Source: JAUHWL01 sp964416385 (GTDB lineage Bacteria > Bacteroidota > Bacteroidia > Flavobacteriales > Schleiferiaceae). From it: a stretch of DNA of 8,794 nucleotides. Positions within the stretch are counted from its first letter, which is position 1; each line of letters begins with the position of its first letter. The stretch lies in the NCBI GenBank assembly GCA_964416385.1, contig CAYQDW010000084.1, positions 1 through 8,794 on the forward strand. The letters are read 5' to 3'. Below, piece after piece: positions 1 to 6,886 of the stretch. Below the pieces are notes generated by a model. The model was not told the DNA's origin, ran no database searches, and was given only the letters and a program-made list of their open reading frames with translations. Position numbers and translations under genes: made by a program.

Positions 1-1
1 G

Positions 2-83
2 TGCGGGCGAAGGGACTCGAACCCCCACACCTCACGGCACCAGATCCTAAGTCTGGCGTGTCTACCAATTTCACCACGCCCGC
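2..83 (-). tRNA. tRNA-Leu, anticodon UAG
   Basis: Read on the minus strand, the acceptor stem 5' GCGGGCG (83 down to 77) pairs perfectly with CGCCCGC (9 down to 3), followed by discriminator A at 2. The anticodon arm has stem CCAGA/TCTGG around loop CTTAGGA, giving anticodon UAG, which reads CUA and related Leu codons. A T-arm with GTTCGAGTC is present, and the long variable arm together with the 82-nt length fits a class II leucine tRNA. Position 1 gives C, so a genomically encoded CCA could continue outside the window; that cannot be seen. Confidence 0.96.
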
Positions 84-89
84 AGTGAA

Positions 90-106
90 ACCCCAAAATT
101 TGGGGT
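90..106. repeat. 17-nt palindrome at the tRNA-Leu transcription start
   Basis: ACCCCAAA and TTTGGGGT form a perfect 8-bp inverted repeat around a single central A. It lies between the -7 box of the tRNA promoter (109-116) and the tRNA 5' end (83), so the predicted initiation point falls inside it. It could be an operator-like site or part of a 5' leader hairpin. No T-tract follows on either strand, so it is unlikely to be a terminator. The symmetry is visible; any function is inferred. Confidence 0.5.
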
Positions 107-108
107 GG

Positions 109-138
109 CAAATATATCATTATTGCGAAAACTCCAAA
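109..138 (-). promoter_or_regulatory. Bacteroidota-type promoter of the tRNA-Leu gene
   Basis: On the minus strand, TTTG (138 down to 135) is followed after 18 nt by TATATTTG (116 down to 109), an exact match to the Bacteroidota primary-sigma consensus TTTG/TTG-N(17-23)-TAnnTTTG. Initiation would be expected roughly 5-7 nt further on, near 102-104, about 20 nt before the mature tRNA 5' end at 83. Both boxes and the spacing agree, so this is the best-supported promoter in the window. Confidence 0.75.
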
Positions 139-220
139 CAAAATAAACAAGGTGTTTTTATCCTGTTATACACGTACCAGAATTGTATTTTCGCTCCTTC
201 TATTCAAGCACTACCAGCAT

Positions 221-1120
221 ATGTTAAAAATAAATCCCGCAGACCTTCCAATACCTAAAATGCACCAGTATTTACTCGGTAGTATCGGTCCGCGCCCAAT
301 TGCCTTAGCAAGCACATTAGATGCTGATGGCAACCCGAACCTAAGCCCATTCAGCTTTTTTAATGTGTTTAGTGCCAACCCACCAATCCTAATATTTTCT
401 CCTGCACGCAGAGGCAGAAATAACACCACAAAAGACACCTACCACAACTGCAAATCCACAAAAGAAGTGGTTATTAACGTGGTTAACTATGCCATCGTTC
501 AACAGGTTTCGTTGGCCTCTTGTGAGTATCCATCTGGCGTAAATGAATTTTTAAAAGCTGGACTAACCCCACTGGAAAGTGAGCTGGTAAAACCTTTGCG
601 CGTAAAAGAAAGTCCTATACAAATTGAGTGCAAAGTGCGCGATGTTGTAGAACTAGGTACAGAAGGTGGCGCTGGTAATTTGGTAATTTGCGAGGTTGTG
701 CGTATGCACATCAAAGAAGAAGTATTGGCAGAAGATGGTTTAATTGACCAAGATAAATTAGACTTGGTTGGCCGTCTTGGTAGAGATTGGTACTGCCGCA
801 CTAACGGAGATGCGCTTTTTTATGTGGAAAAACCCCAGATTAAATTGGGTATTGGAGTAGATCAAATTCCTGCAGCCATTAGAAATAGCACCGTTTTAAC
901 CGGTAATAACCTTGGGCAGCTTGGCAATGTTGATCGCCTGCCTGATGAAGAAGAAGTCAATAGCTTTGCGACTGACTATCGTGTGCGAGAAATCGTAAAT
1001 TCGGCAGCTGATGGCATGGAAAAACGCGAAGCTTTGCATATCCTTGCACAACAATTATTAGAAGAAAACCAAGTGTGGGACGCTTGGAAAGTATTATTAC
1101 AAGATAAAATGGCGAGATAA
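221..1120 (+). CDS. Flavin reductase-like, FMN-binding split-barrel protein
   Basis: The 299-residue product matches the flavin reductase-like domain family, split-barrel proteins that bind FMN and often reduce flavin with NAD(P)H. The N-terminal segment GSIGPRPIAL (20-29) followed by a Gly/Asn/Pro-rich stretch ending in SPFSFFN is the usual flavin-site region. The split barrel runs to about residue 180, and GRLGRDWYCR (184-193) is a motif common in this subgroup. Residues about 200-299 form a helical, acidic extension that I cannot assign. The start at 221 is chosen because homology begins at MLKINP; the same frame is open back to an ATG at 152, but those 23 extra residues look non-homologous. 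The stop codon shares its last A with the ATG of the DUF3127 gene (TAATG), suggesting translational coupling. The substrate is unknown and no partner oxygenase is visible nearby. Confidence 0.85.
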   Translation: MLKINPADLPIPKMHQYLLGSIGPRPIALASTLDADGNPNLSPFSFFNVFSANPPILIFSPARRGRNNTTKDTYHNCKSTKEVVINVVNYAIVQQVSLASCEYPSGVNEFLKAGLTPLESELVKPLRVKESPIQIECKVRDVVELGTEGGAGNLVICEVVRMHIKEEVLAEDGLIDQDKLDLVGRLGRDWYCRTNGDALFYVEKPQIKLGIGVDQIPAAIRNSTVLTGNNLGQLGNVDRLPDEEEVNSFATDYRVREIVNSAADGMEKREALHILAQQLLEENQVWDAWKVLLQDKMAR

Positions 1121-1503
1121 TGGAATTAACCGGAAAAATTGAAAAGATTGGCAACGTGCAGGAAATATCTGCTTCGTTTAAAAAACGTGAATTGGTAATT
1201 CGTACAGAAGAACAATACCCGCAACCTTTGCTCATAGAATTTACCCAAGAAAAAACGGATTTATTAAATGGCTTCAATCTGGGTGATCGCGTAACTGTGG
1301 GCATTAATATTAGAGGCCGCGAGTGGCGCAGAAATCCACAAGATGAAGCAAAATACTTTGTGAGCATTCAGGGCTGGCGCATACAAACTGTAACACCACA
1401 GCCTAGTGGTTCATCAGCTTCAGAACCTTCTGCACCAATCATGCCCGAGGGGCCAGCACAAGACTTCAGCGCAGTACCAGAAGATGACGATTTACCTTTT
1501 TAA
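1120..1503 (+). CDS. DUF3127 protein with SSB-like acidic C-terminal tip
   Basis: The 127-residue protein has a DUF3127 domain at about residues 1-90 (recognisable by SASFKKRELVIRTEEQYPQ, then LIEFTQEKTDLL and GWRI). The predicted pattern of short beta strands, such as KIEKIG, ELVIRT, RVTVGINIRG and FVSIQGWRI, resembles a small OB-fold like that of single-stranded DNA-binding proteins. A Pro/Ser/Ala-rich linker (about 92-115) leads to the last six residues DDDLPF. This layout of OB-like core, disordered linker and acidic tip ending in PF is that of bacterial SSB, whose tip recruits repair and replication proteins. The molecular function of DUF3127 is not established as far as I know; nucleic-acid binding is my inference. 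It overlaps the flavin reductase gene by one base and ends just before a terminator, so the two probably form a bicistronic unit. Confidence 0.85.
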   Translation: MELTGKIEKIGNVQEISASFKKRELVIRTEEQYPQPLLIEFTQEKTDLLNGFNLGDRVTVGINIRGREWRRNPQDEAKYFVSIQGWRIQTVTPQPSGSSASEPSAPIMPEGPAQDFSAVPEDDDLPF

Positions 1504-1521
1504 GAAATCTTAAATGAGTAT

Positions 1522-1564
1522 AAGGCTACAGGATTTCAATAATTAGTAATCCTGTAGCCTTTCT
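1522..1564 (+). terminator. Rho-independent-type terminator after the DUF3127 gene
   Basis: A perfect 14-bp inverted repeat, AAGGCTACAGGATT (1522-1535) and AATCCTGTAGCCTT (1548-1561), encloses a 12-nt AT-rich loop and is followed by a short T-rich run (TTTCTTG). It begins 18 bp after the DUF3127 stop codon. The T-tract is short, but the stem is long and uninterrupted. It separates the flavin reductase/DUF3127 pair from the transporter gene. Confidence 0.8.
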
Positions 1565-1572
1565 TGTATCAA

Positions 1573-1590
1573 ATAAGAAAGCTTTCTTAT
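1573..1590. promoter_or_regulatory. 18-bp perfect palindrome, candidate operator
   Basis: ATAAGAAAG followed by CTTTCTTAT is a perfect 9+9 palindrome with no spacer, centred between 1581 and 1582. It lies just beyond the terminator and about 150 bp upstream of the transporter start codon. With no loop it is a poor RNA hairpin, so a dimeric regulator site is the more natural reading. The symmetry is seen directly; the regulatory role is a guess. Confidence 0.35.
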
Positions 1591-1741
1591 GGTTTACTTG
1601 GGGCCAATATTTTAGCACGAATCTTCCCCAAAAGCTGTCATTTCATCCCCAGCAACAACACAATGACCTAAAAACATTAAAAGCTGAGGCTTATCTTGCG
1701 ATAGAAATAACAACGCTATTAATCGCCAACAAAAGCTCAAG

Positions 1742-3124
1742 ATGTCATTTGCCACGCGTTTTGAAAAGATGTTCAAGCAGCTACTTCCTAGCCCGTTTAG
1801 CATTGCCATACTCTTAACCCTTTTCACCTTCGTGCTGGCAATACTTTTTACCAAACCAGCAGCACAAAATGCTGGGGCATACGCTGTAAGCCTTCTTGGG
1901 TTTTGGAAAAACGGTTTATGGGATGGCCCATTAATGATTTTTGCACTGCAGATGATGTTAATGCTGGTTTTAGGGCATGTTTTGGCGATAAGTGCACCAG
2001 CAAACAAACTCATTACACGACTAACAAACACGATAACGAATACTGCACAAGCTGCCGCAACAGTGGCATTTTGTACCATGATTGTCGCTTTTTTTAACTG
2101 GGGATTAGGCCTCATCTTCGGAGCCATCTTTGCCCGTAAGGTTGCAGAAAGTGCCGTGCAAAAGGGGCAGAATCTCAATTACCCACTGGTGGGTGCTGCT
2201 GGGTATGTAGGTCTTATGGTTTGGCATGGCGGATTAAGTGGGTCTGCTCCCGTAAAAGCCAATGAGCCTGGCCACATCAAAACACTAATGGCCAATACCA
2301 CTGCGAACATGCATTTGCCCGATTTGGTACCCATAGAGCAAACCCTTTTTAGTGGGATGAACCTAACTGCATCACTTTTAGTACTAATCATTGTACCTCT
2401 AGTACTCTACGGCATTGGCAAACGCATAGCACCTACACCTGTTATTTTACGCACGCACTTTCAGCCTACAGAACAACAAGAAATGCCTCAGGGCGCAGAA
2501 CGCATTGATGTTTCCAATTGGTTTGGCCGCATTATAGGCGCCATCATCGTATTGTATGCCTTAGCCGAAGCTACAGTTTTAAATGCTGAAGGTAATCTCG
2601 GCTTTTTAACGCCAAACTATATCAACGCGGCCTTGCTTGGCCTCAGTTTAATGTTGCACCAAAACATCAAGCGCTTTTTAGCCGCAGTAGATGAGGCCAT
2701 TGCAGATGCAGCGGGCATTCTCATTCAATTCCCACTTTACTTTGGCATTATGGCTTTAATGCGCAATAGCGGCCTGGTGCAGCTAATTGCTGAAACTTTT
2801 ACACGCTTTTCAACGGCGGAGACTTTTCCCCTTTTCACCTTTATCAGTTCTGGACTCATCAATATTTTCGTGCCTAGCGGTGGCGGGCAATGGGCCATTC
2901 AGGCACCTATATTAATAGATGCCAGTCAGCAGCTTGGGGTACCCCTAAGCAAAAGCATCATGGCCTTAGCCTATGGCGACCAGCTAACAAACATGTTGCA
3001 GCCGTTTTGGGCATTGCCGCTGCTCGGCATAACGGGTTTAAAAGCAAAAGAGATTTTGCCCTATACCTTATTGTTAATGCTTGTTGGGTTTGTGATTTAC
3101 CTTGGGGTGCTGGTATTGTTTTAG
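1742..3124 (+). CDS. atoE: Short-chain fatty acid transporter, AtoE family
   Basis: The 460-residue, strongly hydrophobic protein belongs to the SCFA_trans/AtoE family of inner-membrane carriers, in which E. coli AtoE is linked to uptake of acetoacetate and short-chain fatty acids. Family signatures occur in order: LPSPFSIAILLTLFTF near the N-terminus (about 15-30), GHVLAISAPANKL, NWGLGLIFGAIFAR, GGLSGSAPVKANEPG, VPSGGGQW (377-384), and AYGDQLTNMLQPFWALPLL close to the C-terminus. Length is normal for the family (about 440-460) and the frame is intact. ATG 1742 is the only candidate start after an in-frame TGA at 1685-1687. There is no ato CoA-transferase or thiolase gene next to it in this window, so the substrate cannot be fixed from context; the symbol reflects family membership. 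Its upstream gap carries the 18-bp palindrome. Confidence 0.9.
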   Translation: MSFATRFEKMFKQLLPSPFSIAILLTLFTFVLAILFTKPAAQNAGAYAVSLLGFWKNGLWDGPLMIFALQMMLMLVLGHVLAISAPANKLITRLTNTITNTAQAAATVAFCTMIVAFFNWGLGLIFGAIFARKVAESAVQKGQNLNYPLVGAAGYVGLMVWHGGLSGSAPVKANEPGHIKTLMANTTANMHLPDLVPIEQTLFSGMNLTASLLVLIIVPLVLYGIGKRIAPTPVILRTHFQPTEQQEMPQGAERIDVSNWFGRIIGAIIVLYALAEATVLNAEGNLGFLTPNYINAALLGLSLMLHQNIKRFLAAVDEAIADAAGILIQFPLYFGIMALMRNSGLVQLIAETFTRFSTAETFPLFTFISSGLINIFVPSGGGQWAIQAPILIDASQQLGVPLSKSIMALAYGDQLTNMLQPFWALPLLGITGLKAKEILPYTLLLMLVGFVIYLGVLVLF

Positions 3125-3238
3125 TCTCAGAATCCGCCATAAACCAGTCTTTTTATCATGATTACCTGCTTGTATTCAAATAGAGCGCGGTTCCCGTTTT
3201 TAAAAATGGCCCTGCCTTTTCTTTCTACACAAACGCAT

Positions 3239-3271
3239 TACTTTTGAAAAGATTGAGAGAAACTAAAAGTA
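3239..3271. repeat. Degenerate hairpin, possible dispersed Bacteroidota repeat
   Basis: TACTTTT (3239-3245) and AAAAGTA (3265-3271) form a 7-bp inverted repeat around a 19-nt loop, followed by CC and an A-rich run (to about 3298). From memory, many Bacteroidota genomes carry dispersed intergenic elements with a TTACTTTT...AAAAGTAACC...AAAAAATC layout; this looks like a decayed copy. The gap between the transporter and the subtilase (3125-3415) otherwise holds nothing I can identify: no clear terminator and no convincing TAnnTTTG box. Confidence 0.3.
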
Positions 3272-3415
3272 CCTAGATCAAAAATTCTTCAAAAAGATTA
3301 TTGCGTTATAGATGGTGATATAAACTGGAATGACTAAGGTGTTGTTTTTCTGGACGATGAACTTTACTGAGGTTTGATGCGATACTAATCATCAACCCCC
3401 TAACACATGTTATAC

Positions 3416-6016
3416 ATGAAAAGACATATTCTACTATTGATTTTGGCGTTTTTTACCGCGATGGCAAATGCCCAAATCACACAAAGACTAAAAGCTGAAA
3501 TAGCATCAAAACCTAACGAGCTGTATGAGGTGAGCATCGCCTTTCCGCGTTATGTTGATGTAGTACAGCTACAGCAAAACTTCCAACAAAACAATGCCAC
3601 AGCAGCAAACCGTTTAAAAATCATTAATCGGTTATTACAACAGGAAGCTGCAAATCTGCAACAGGAAGCTTTGAAAATCTTGAATAAAAAGAAAATGGAT
3701 GAGGTTGCATACATCTATTCATTCTATGCTGTAAACCGGATTATCACAAAAACCAACGCCCAAACCATAGCTGCACTAGCTGCACTACCAGAGGTTCAAA
3801 GTATTGATTTGGCCAAAGGCGAGATTGAGTTTTTTGAGCCCGTAGACATTCAACAGCAGGCTTATAAAACTACCACAAGTAGCCAAGCTGAACCCGGATT
3901 ATTAGCCATAAATGCACCTGCTATGTGGCAATTGGGCTATACAGGCCGTGGGAGAAAAGCGTATGTGTATGATACCGGTATATGGACAACCCACCCTGCA
4001 TTTAGCAGCCGTTTTCTAGGTAACTTTTCTCCGATTTCAGAATCATGGTACGGCCATTATAGCCAGATACCGCGAGATGACGTTGGCTCTAGTCACGGCA
4101 CACATGTTTTAGGAACAATAGCTGGACTAGACCACGCCCAAACCGATACCATTGGCGTAGCATTTGGCGCATACTGGATGGCTTGCGATCTCATAAAAGG
4201 TGCTTCACAAGCCAGTCAGCTGCCACAACAAGTGTACATGATTGCTGCCTTTGAATGGGCCTTAAACCCAGATGGAGACACAAATACCACTGATGATGTT
4301 CCTGATGTAATAAACAATAGTTGGCGTTGGCGAGACATCATTGATACGGCAGAATGTGATGGTTTTATTGCGCAACTTATGGCAACAATAGAGGCTGCTG
4401 GCATCGCAAATGTGTTCTCTGGCGGTAATACGGGCCCAAACAACGCTGGCGTAAATTCTCCGCAACGCATAGCTACATCAGAGGTAAATACGTTTACGGT
4501 TGGTGCAGTTAATGCAAACGTATCTGCACCTTACCCCATCGCCTCATTTTCTACCCGCGGGCCAACGCAATGTGCCAGCACTGGCAGTTTGCAGAAATTT
4601 CCTGAAGTTGTTGCGCCAGGACAAAGTGTACGTTCTGCATACAACCGTAATTCATACGCGCTATTATCGGGCACAAGTATGGCCTCACCGCATGTGTCAG
4701 GTGCCGTTTTATTGCTTAAAGAAGCATTTCCAAATGTTGCCGGCAGTGAAATTTTGAGTGCACTCTATAATTCAGCCATTGATTATGGAGCTGTTGGCGA
4801 AGACAACACTTATGGTAAAGGACTCATTGATGTGTATGCTGCTTTTCAGTTACTTTCTTTAAACCATACGCCTTTTAACCCAAACAATATAGCTTGGGAT
4901 GTAGCCATACATAGTATCACTAACATTAATGATTTTGAGTGCGACACGCAAATAGAGCCCGTAATCACACTTAAAAATTTGGGTACGCAAACCATAGATA
5001 CCGTTTTCTTATCTGTTTACAATAATGGCGTGGCAACATCTACCATAAACCTACCCATTGCAACCAATAACTTTTTAGGAGGATCAACTTTTACCATTCC
5101 AAATAATTTGGTTTACCCGTTATCTGCAGGTGAAAATGAGTGGCGGTTTGAAGTAAACATTGCCAACAACGATTTTGACCCGGTGAATAATGCACGCTAT
5201 CTACGTTTTAAGAAATTGAATGTAGAAGGCCTTCCTTTTCTCGAAGATTTTGAGTCTGGCATTGATGCCACGCGTTGGACCTACCATAACCCCGACCTAG
5301 CCTTAACTTGGGATACCACCACGGTAATCGGGTGGCCTGGCAATACATTAAGCGCAGTTATTGAATTGCAAAACAACTTAACCATTGGCGAAAAAGACGG
5401 CTTAATCACCCCGCAAATCATTCTGCCAAATACCAACAACCTTTCTCTGAGTTTTGACATTGGCTACGCCTATCGCGGTATTCAATTTTTGGCCGATACT
5501 TTTAAAATTTCTATTTCTGAGGATTGTGGCCAGTCTTTTCAAAATATACTTACCCTTTCTGATACGTCTCTTGCCAGCACCTCTAGTACCAGCAGTTTGT
5601 TTACGCTGCAAAGCAAAAATGACTGGCAGCGGCACTACCTCTCGCTTGCTAACTATGCCGGTAAAAGTGTCTTGCTGAAATTTGAAACAACCAACAGGCA
5701 GGGTTATAACCTCCACCTAGATAATATAGCCTTGTTTGAAGGAAGTTTTGACCCATTTTCATTAACTGAATCTGCTTTACAGTTCGTTTCAATTTCCCCC
5801 AACCCAACAAATGACTTTAGCATCATTAAACTAAATGACGAGCACTTAATTGGCGCTGTGATAACCATAACAAACATGCAAGGCCGCCTGATGACAAAAA
5901 TGGCGCTCAACCAACCATCTACGGTGATTAATGTGCAGCACTGGCCAGCAGGCGTGTATCTAGTGGCTATAGAAACGGAGCATGGCTTTTTGCGTAAAAA
6001 AATTGTGAAATTCTAA
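3416..6016 (+). CDS. Secreted subtilisin-like (S8) protease with type IX secretion tail
   Basis: An 866-residue multidomain serine protease. Residues 1-20 are a signal peptide, probably cut before QIT. Residues about 22-145 resemble an S8 propeptide, with a Gln/Ala-rich helical stretch (QQEAANLQQEALKIL). The catalytic domain (about 160-480) holds D186 (YVYDTGIW), H227 (SSHGTHVLGTIAG), oxyanion N338 (SGGNTGPN) and S421 (SGTSMASPHVSGA). The spacing and NNSWRW and GGNT motifs resemble the bacillopeptidase F-type S8 group. A CARDB-like beta domain (about 495-600) and a jelly-roll or MAM-like domain (about 605-785, starting at LPFLEDFESG) follow. The last ~75 residues, from SISPNPT (792) to KKIVKF, are a type A Por sorting domain that directs export through the type IX system and is then cleaved. 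ATG 3407 is in frame three codons earlier; 3416 is preferred because MKRH begins a normal signal peptide. The likely role is extracellular or surface protein degradation. Confidence 0.93.
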   Translation: MKRHILLLILAFFTAMANAQITQRLKAEIASKPNELYEVSIAFPRYVDVVQLQQNFQQNNATAANRLKIINRLLQQEAANLQQEALKILNKKKMDEVAYIYSFYAVNRIITKTNAQTIAALAALPEVQSIDLAKGEIEFFEPVDIQQQAYKTTTSSQAEPGLLAINAPAMWQLGYTGRGRKAYVYDTGIWTTHPAFSSRFLGNFSPISESWYGHYSQIPRDDVGSSHGTHVLGTIAGLDHAQTDTIGVAFGAYWMACDLIKGASQASQLPQQVYMIAAFEWALNPDGDTNTTDDVPDVINNSWRWRDIIDTAECDGFIAQLMATIEAAGIANVFSGGNTGPNNAGVNSPQRIATSEVNTFTVGAVNANVSAPYPIASFSTRGPTQCASTGSLQKFPEVVAPGQSVRSAYNRNSYALLSGTSMASPHVSGAVLLLKEAFPNVAGSEILSALYNSAIDYGAVGEDNTYGKGLIDVYAAFQLLSLNHTPFNPNNIAWDVAIHSITNINDFECDTQIEPVITLKNLGTQTIDTVFLSVYNNGVATSTINLPIATNNFLGGSTFTIPNNLVYPLSAGENEWRFEVNIANNDFDPVNNARYLRFKKLNVEGLPFLEDFESGIDATRWTYHNPDLALTWDTTTVIGWPGNTLSAVIELQNNLTIGEKDGLITPQIILPNTNNLSLSFDIGYAYRGIQFLADTFKISISEDCGQSFQNILTLSDTSLASTSSTSSLFTLQSKNDWQRHYLSLANYAGKSVLLKFETTNRQGYNLHLDNIALFEGSFDPFSLTESALQFVSISPNPTNDFSIIKLNDEHLIGAVITITNMQGRLMTKMALNQPSTVINVQHWPAGVYLVAIETEHGFLRKKIVKF

Positions 6017-6212
6017 GATTGTAATAATGCAGATGCGGCTAACGCAGAATTTTGGTAGAACTGCCATTAAAACACAAATATCAAGTTATTTGGTTTATGC
6101 TAAGTTGGATGGGTTTCTGTCAAAATGTTGAAACATCTCGTTCAATTATTACTAGACCATTTATCACTGATTATTTCATTTTTTTGGCACATCACTAAAA
6201 ACCACAAATAGC

Positions 6213-6809
6213 ATGATTACTAAAAACCAAGAACAAAACGCCTTAAAGCGCATGTTTTTCATCGCGTTAACAGCAAGCATTGCTATTACAGGCGCTTGTA
6301 ACAAAAGTGTTGAAGAAGAAGCTGTAGAAGCTCAAAGCATGACAATGAGCGAGGTAGATACGCCACCACTATTCGGTAACTGTGCTGAAGGTGCTAGCCG
6401 TGCAGAGGCCCAGCAATGCTTTAACCAAGGGTTGATGCACCACCTGCTAACCAGCATTATTTACCCAGAAACCGCTTATGATGCGGGTGCAGAGGCCAAG
6501 GTATTCATCTCCATCACTATAGACGCCTTTGGAAAAGTGCTTTCGCCTGAAGTTTTGAAGACAGATATTTTACCTGAACATGCTGCTTACCAAGAAGCCT
6601 TGGAATTGGCCGCCTTAGAGGTATTTGCAAGCTTCCCCAAACTTCGCCCTGCACAAAAAGATGGCAAAGATGTGGCCATCAGTTATGTGGTGCCCATTAA
6701 CTTTAAACTTCCGCCGAAGCGCGATATTGAATCAATAGAGCAAAACGAAGAGCAAGCCGTTGGCCCACAAGAGCAAACTTTTACCGTACGCAGTAAAGAC
6801 AAGTGCTAA
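6213..6809 (+). CDS. Predicted lipoprotein with a TonB C-terminal-like domain
   Basis: A 198-residue protein. A positively charged start (LKR) and hydrophobic segment (about 14-27) end at ITGACNKS, with C29 as the likely lipidated cysteine; the -3 residue is T rather than the usual L, so the lipobox is imperfect. The remainder resembles the TonB C-terminal domains common in Bacteroidota: EVDTPPLFGNC (47-57), a helix ending at YPETAYDAG (84-92), strands KVFISITIDAFGKVLSPEVL, and the closing PAQKDGK...VPINFKL (146-166). C57 and C69 may form a disulfide. Unlike an energy-transducing TonB, it has no Pro-rich periplasm-spanning linker and seems lipid-anchored, so a direct role with ExbB/ExbD is doubtful. 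The tail (167-198) is charged, Gln/Glu-rich and unassigned. No partner gene adjoins it. Confidence 0.75.
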   Translation: MITKNQEQNALKRMFFIALTASIAITGACNKSVEEEAVEAQSMTMSEVDTPPLFGNCAEGASRAEAQQCFNQGLMHHLLTSIIYPETAYDAGAEAKVFISITIDAFGKVLSPEVLKTDILPEHAAYQEALELAALEVFASFPKLRPAQKDGKDVAISYVVPINFKLPPKRDIESIEQNEEQAVGPQEQTFTVRSKDKC

Positions 6810-6886
6810 GTCTGTTGGTAATATTGCCCCTTTGGGCCCTTGTAAAATCATAGTGCCCCAAAACCTAAATCGCCTAGTTTAAAACA

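Noticed and set aside
186..193. TATTTTCG as a -7 box for the flavin reductase gene
   Set aside because: It deviates from TAnnTTTG at one core base, and no TTG lies at the required distance upstream. It could be the real promoter but is not supported.
1612..1690. Minus-strand reading frame ending GDEMTAFGEDSC, which looks coding-like
   Set aside because: It is the tail of a long antisense frame over the transporter gene. Any start outside that gene would give only about 26 residues, and I recognise no family. It could be the remnant of a lost gene, but nothing supports this.
1693..1700. TATCTTGC as a -7 box for the transporter gene
   Set aside because: It departs from TAnnTTTG at two core positions and has no clear -33 partner.
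3382..3403. TGATG...CATCA inverted repeat just before the subtilase start
   Set aside because: A 5-bp repeat with a 10-nt spacer is expected by chance in a gap this size.
6032..6050. TGCG-GCTAA-CGCA hairpin after the subtilase gene
   Set aside because: It is a 4-bp stem without a proper T-run; chance pairing is likely.
6182..6200. TTGGCAC resembling the -24 half of a sigma-54 promoter before the TonB-like lipoprotein
   Set aside because: The -12 half (TTGC at the right distance) is absent; the sequence continues ATCACTAAAAA.
6824..6845. GCCC-CTTT-GGGC hairpin after the TonB-like lipoprotein gene
   Set aside because: The stem is only 4 bp and no T-tract follows, so it is not a credible terminator.
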